From Prevotella sp. UBA3776 (GTDB lineage Bacteria > Bacteroidota > Bacteroidia > Bacteroidales > Bacteroidaceae), in contig DFFM01000011.1 in the NCBI GenBank assembly GCA_002369515.1, forward strand, positions 9,664-16,759: a stretch of DNA of 7,096 bases, given 5' to 3'. The notes under the pieces were generated by a model that was not told where the DNA came from, did not search any database, and saw only the letters and a list, made by a program, of their open reading frames with translations. Numbering within the stretch: position 1 is the first letter of the stretch; every line of letters starts with the position of its first letter. Positions 6,591-7,096 of the stretch are shown here, one piece after another. A program made the position numbers and the translations under genes.

Positions 6591-6633
6591 ATGTTTAAAT
6601 TTTCTTAACGCGCGAAAATTTGTTGGAAAATCG

Positions 6634-6666
6634 CAAAAAAATCATCGGCGCAAGCCGATTTTTTTA
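6634..6666. terminator. Bidirectional terminator-like hairpin
   Basis: ATCGGC (6644-6649) and GCCGAT (6654-6659) form a perfect 6-bp stem with a GCAA tetraloop. A T-run follows on the plus strand and an A-run precedes it, so both strands give a stem followed by T residues. It lies just upstream of the promoter and would insulate transcript 1 from transcription entering from the right, or end a rightward transcript. Confidence 0.65.
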
Positions 6667-6755
6667 TAAAAAAAAGCGCCCGTTGTTGATTTTTTGTCAC
6701 AAAAAGAGGGAAAAGACTGAAGAAACAGAAAACAAGAATCTACGGGACGATGAAA

Positions 6756-6822
6756 CGACCACAGATTGCACGGAACACACGGATGGTTATTTCAAAACAG
6801 AAATCTGCGGAATCTGTGTGAG
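6756..6822. repeat. Palindromic intergenic repeat, right copy
   Basis: It begins CGACCACAGATT like the copy at 35-110, then shares CACA, TTTCAA and GAAATCTG in the same order and ends with AATCTGTG. It is shorter than the left copy by a few bases between the two AATCTG blocks. ACCACAGATT near its left end pairs with AATCTGTGTG at its right end with few mismatches. An 87-codon plus-strand open frame (6620-6883) runs through it, but that frame is built from repeat and terminator sequence and is not a gene. Confidence 0.65.
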
Positions 6823-6835
6823 AAAGAAAAATTAT

Positions 6836-6905
6836 TACACCCCACCGACATCCTGCGCGGCGCTTCCCACCCAGGGGGGATAAAAGGGGGGCCTTGTGGG
6901 GGAAG
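6836..6905. repeat. G-rich dispersed-type repeat with hairpin potential
   Basis: The segment opens with CACCCCACCGACATCC and CTGCGCGGCGC, then has three G-runs: G6 (6874-6879), G6 (6886-6891) and G5 (6898-6902). CTTCCCACCC (6863-6872) is a near complement of GTGGGGGAAG (6896-6905), giving a hairpin with 8 of 10 positions paired. The motif resembles an intergenic repeat I recall from Prevotella and Bacteroides genomes, but that was not checked. Confidence 0.5.
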
Positions 6906-7016
6906 AAAAAACATTAATTGCCATTAAGAAAATATATGATTATCCGTAATCGTACCATCAAATCCTTTGTAGCTAAAACATCCTCATAGATGGAAGAATA
7001 ACGCTCCGCGTCGTTC

Positions 7017-7036
7017 AAAAACCAATAAAAACCAAT
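7017..7036. repeat. Tandem 10-mer, two copies
   Basis: AAAAACCAAT occurs twice back to back. The GTTGGTTTT at the window edge (7088-7096) is complementary to it at eight of nine positions, so this repeat may form the outer arm of the large inverted repeat at the right end of the window. Confidence 0.6.
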
Positions 7037-7046
7037 ACGGACAAGG

Positions 7047-7087
7047 AAAAACAGGTTTTAATTTGTTTTGCAAAACTCCCTGTTTTT
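7047..7087. terminator. Strong inverted repeat at the right edge
   Basis: AAAAACAGG (7047-7055) and CCTGTTTTT (7079-7087) are perfect 9-bp complements, with the palindrome GTTTTGCAAAAC (7065-7076) inside. On either strand the stem contains a T-run on its 3' side. It could be a bidirectional terminator for a gene outside the window or the core of a larger palindromic element cut by the window end. Confidence 0.55.
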
Positions 7088-7096
7088 GTTGGTTTT

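Noticed and set aside
6620..6883. An 87-codon plus-strand open frame in the right spacer
   Set aside because: It runs through a terminator hairpin, a palindromic repeat and a G-rich repeat. The product is lysine-rich low-complexity sequence with no protein features.
6914..7060. A minus-strand open stretch with protein-like text (NDAERYSSIYED) near the right edge
   Set aside because: It has no upstream ATG, overlaps a palindromic repeat, and is under 50 codons. It could be a gene remnant, but nothing supports that here.

Overview
The window looks like chromosomal DNA from a Bacteroidota bacterium, most likely Prevotella or a close relative. The reasons are the secreted BspA-type leucine-rich-repeat and dockerin protein, C-termini of the form YIVNGKKxVVK, a promoter element TAnnTTTG in place of an E. 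coli -10 box, start sites with weak or no Shine-Dalgarno sequence, and long AT-rich intergenic spacers holding dispersed palindromic repeats. The genus is inferred from style, not from a marker gene.

All five supported genes lie on the minus strand and read from right to left. The right spacer (6434-7096) has no convincing gene. It holds a strong inverted repeat at the window edge, a G-rich repeat, one copy of a palindromic intergenic repeat, a bidirectional terminator, and the promoter of the first transcript with a G8 run just upstream. Module 1 is a 1203-residue secreted protein (2822-6433), then 21 nt later a 71-residue peptide (2585-2800), then a terminator hairpin (2514-2556). Module 2 has three genes joined by two 4-nt ATGA overlaps: a 305-residue LRR protein ending in a dockerin (1563-2480), a 355-residue cohesin-like protein (499-1566), and a 55-residue peptide (332-499). 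The left spacer (1-331) carries four hairpins in a row, at least three of them terminator-like, and a second copy of the palindromic repeat.

The most notable pattern is that each module ends the same way. A secreted protein with the YIVNGKKxVVK tail is followed at once by a small peptide that ends in A-K, four residues, then W-D and acidic residues. Module 2 also couples a dockerin protein to a cohesin-like protein. A reasonable reading is a surface or secreted assembly: the large proteins carry signal peptides and probable sorting tails, the dockerin and cohesin-like domains may bind each other, and the small peptides may be accessory or signalling partners. The domain calls and gene layout are read from the sequence; the joint function is inference.
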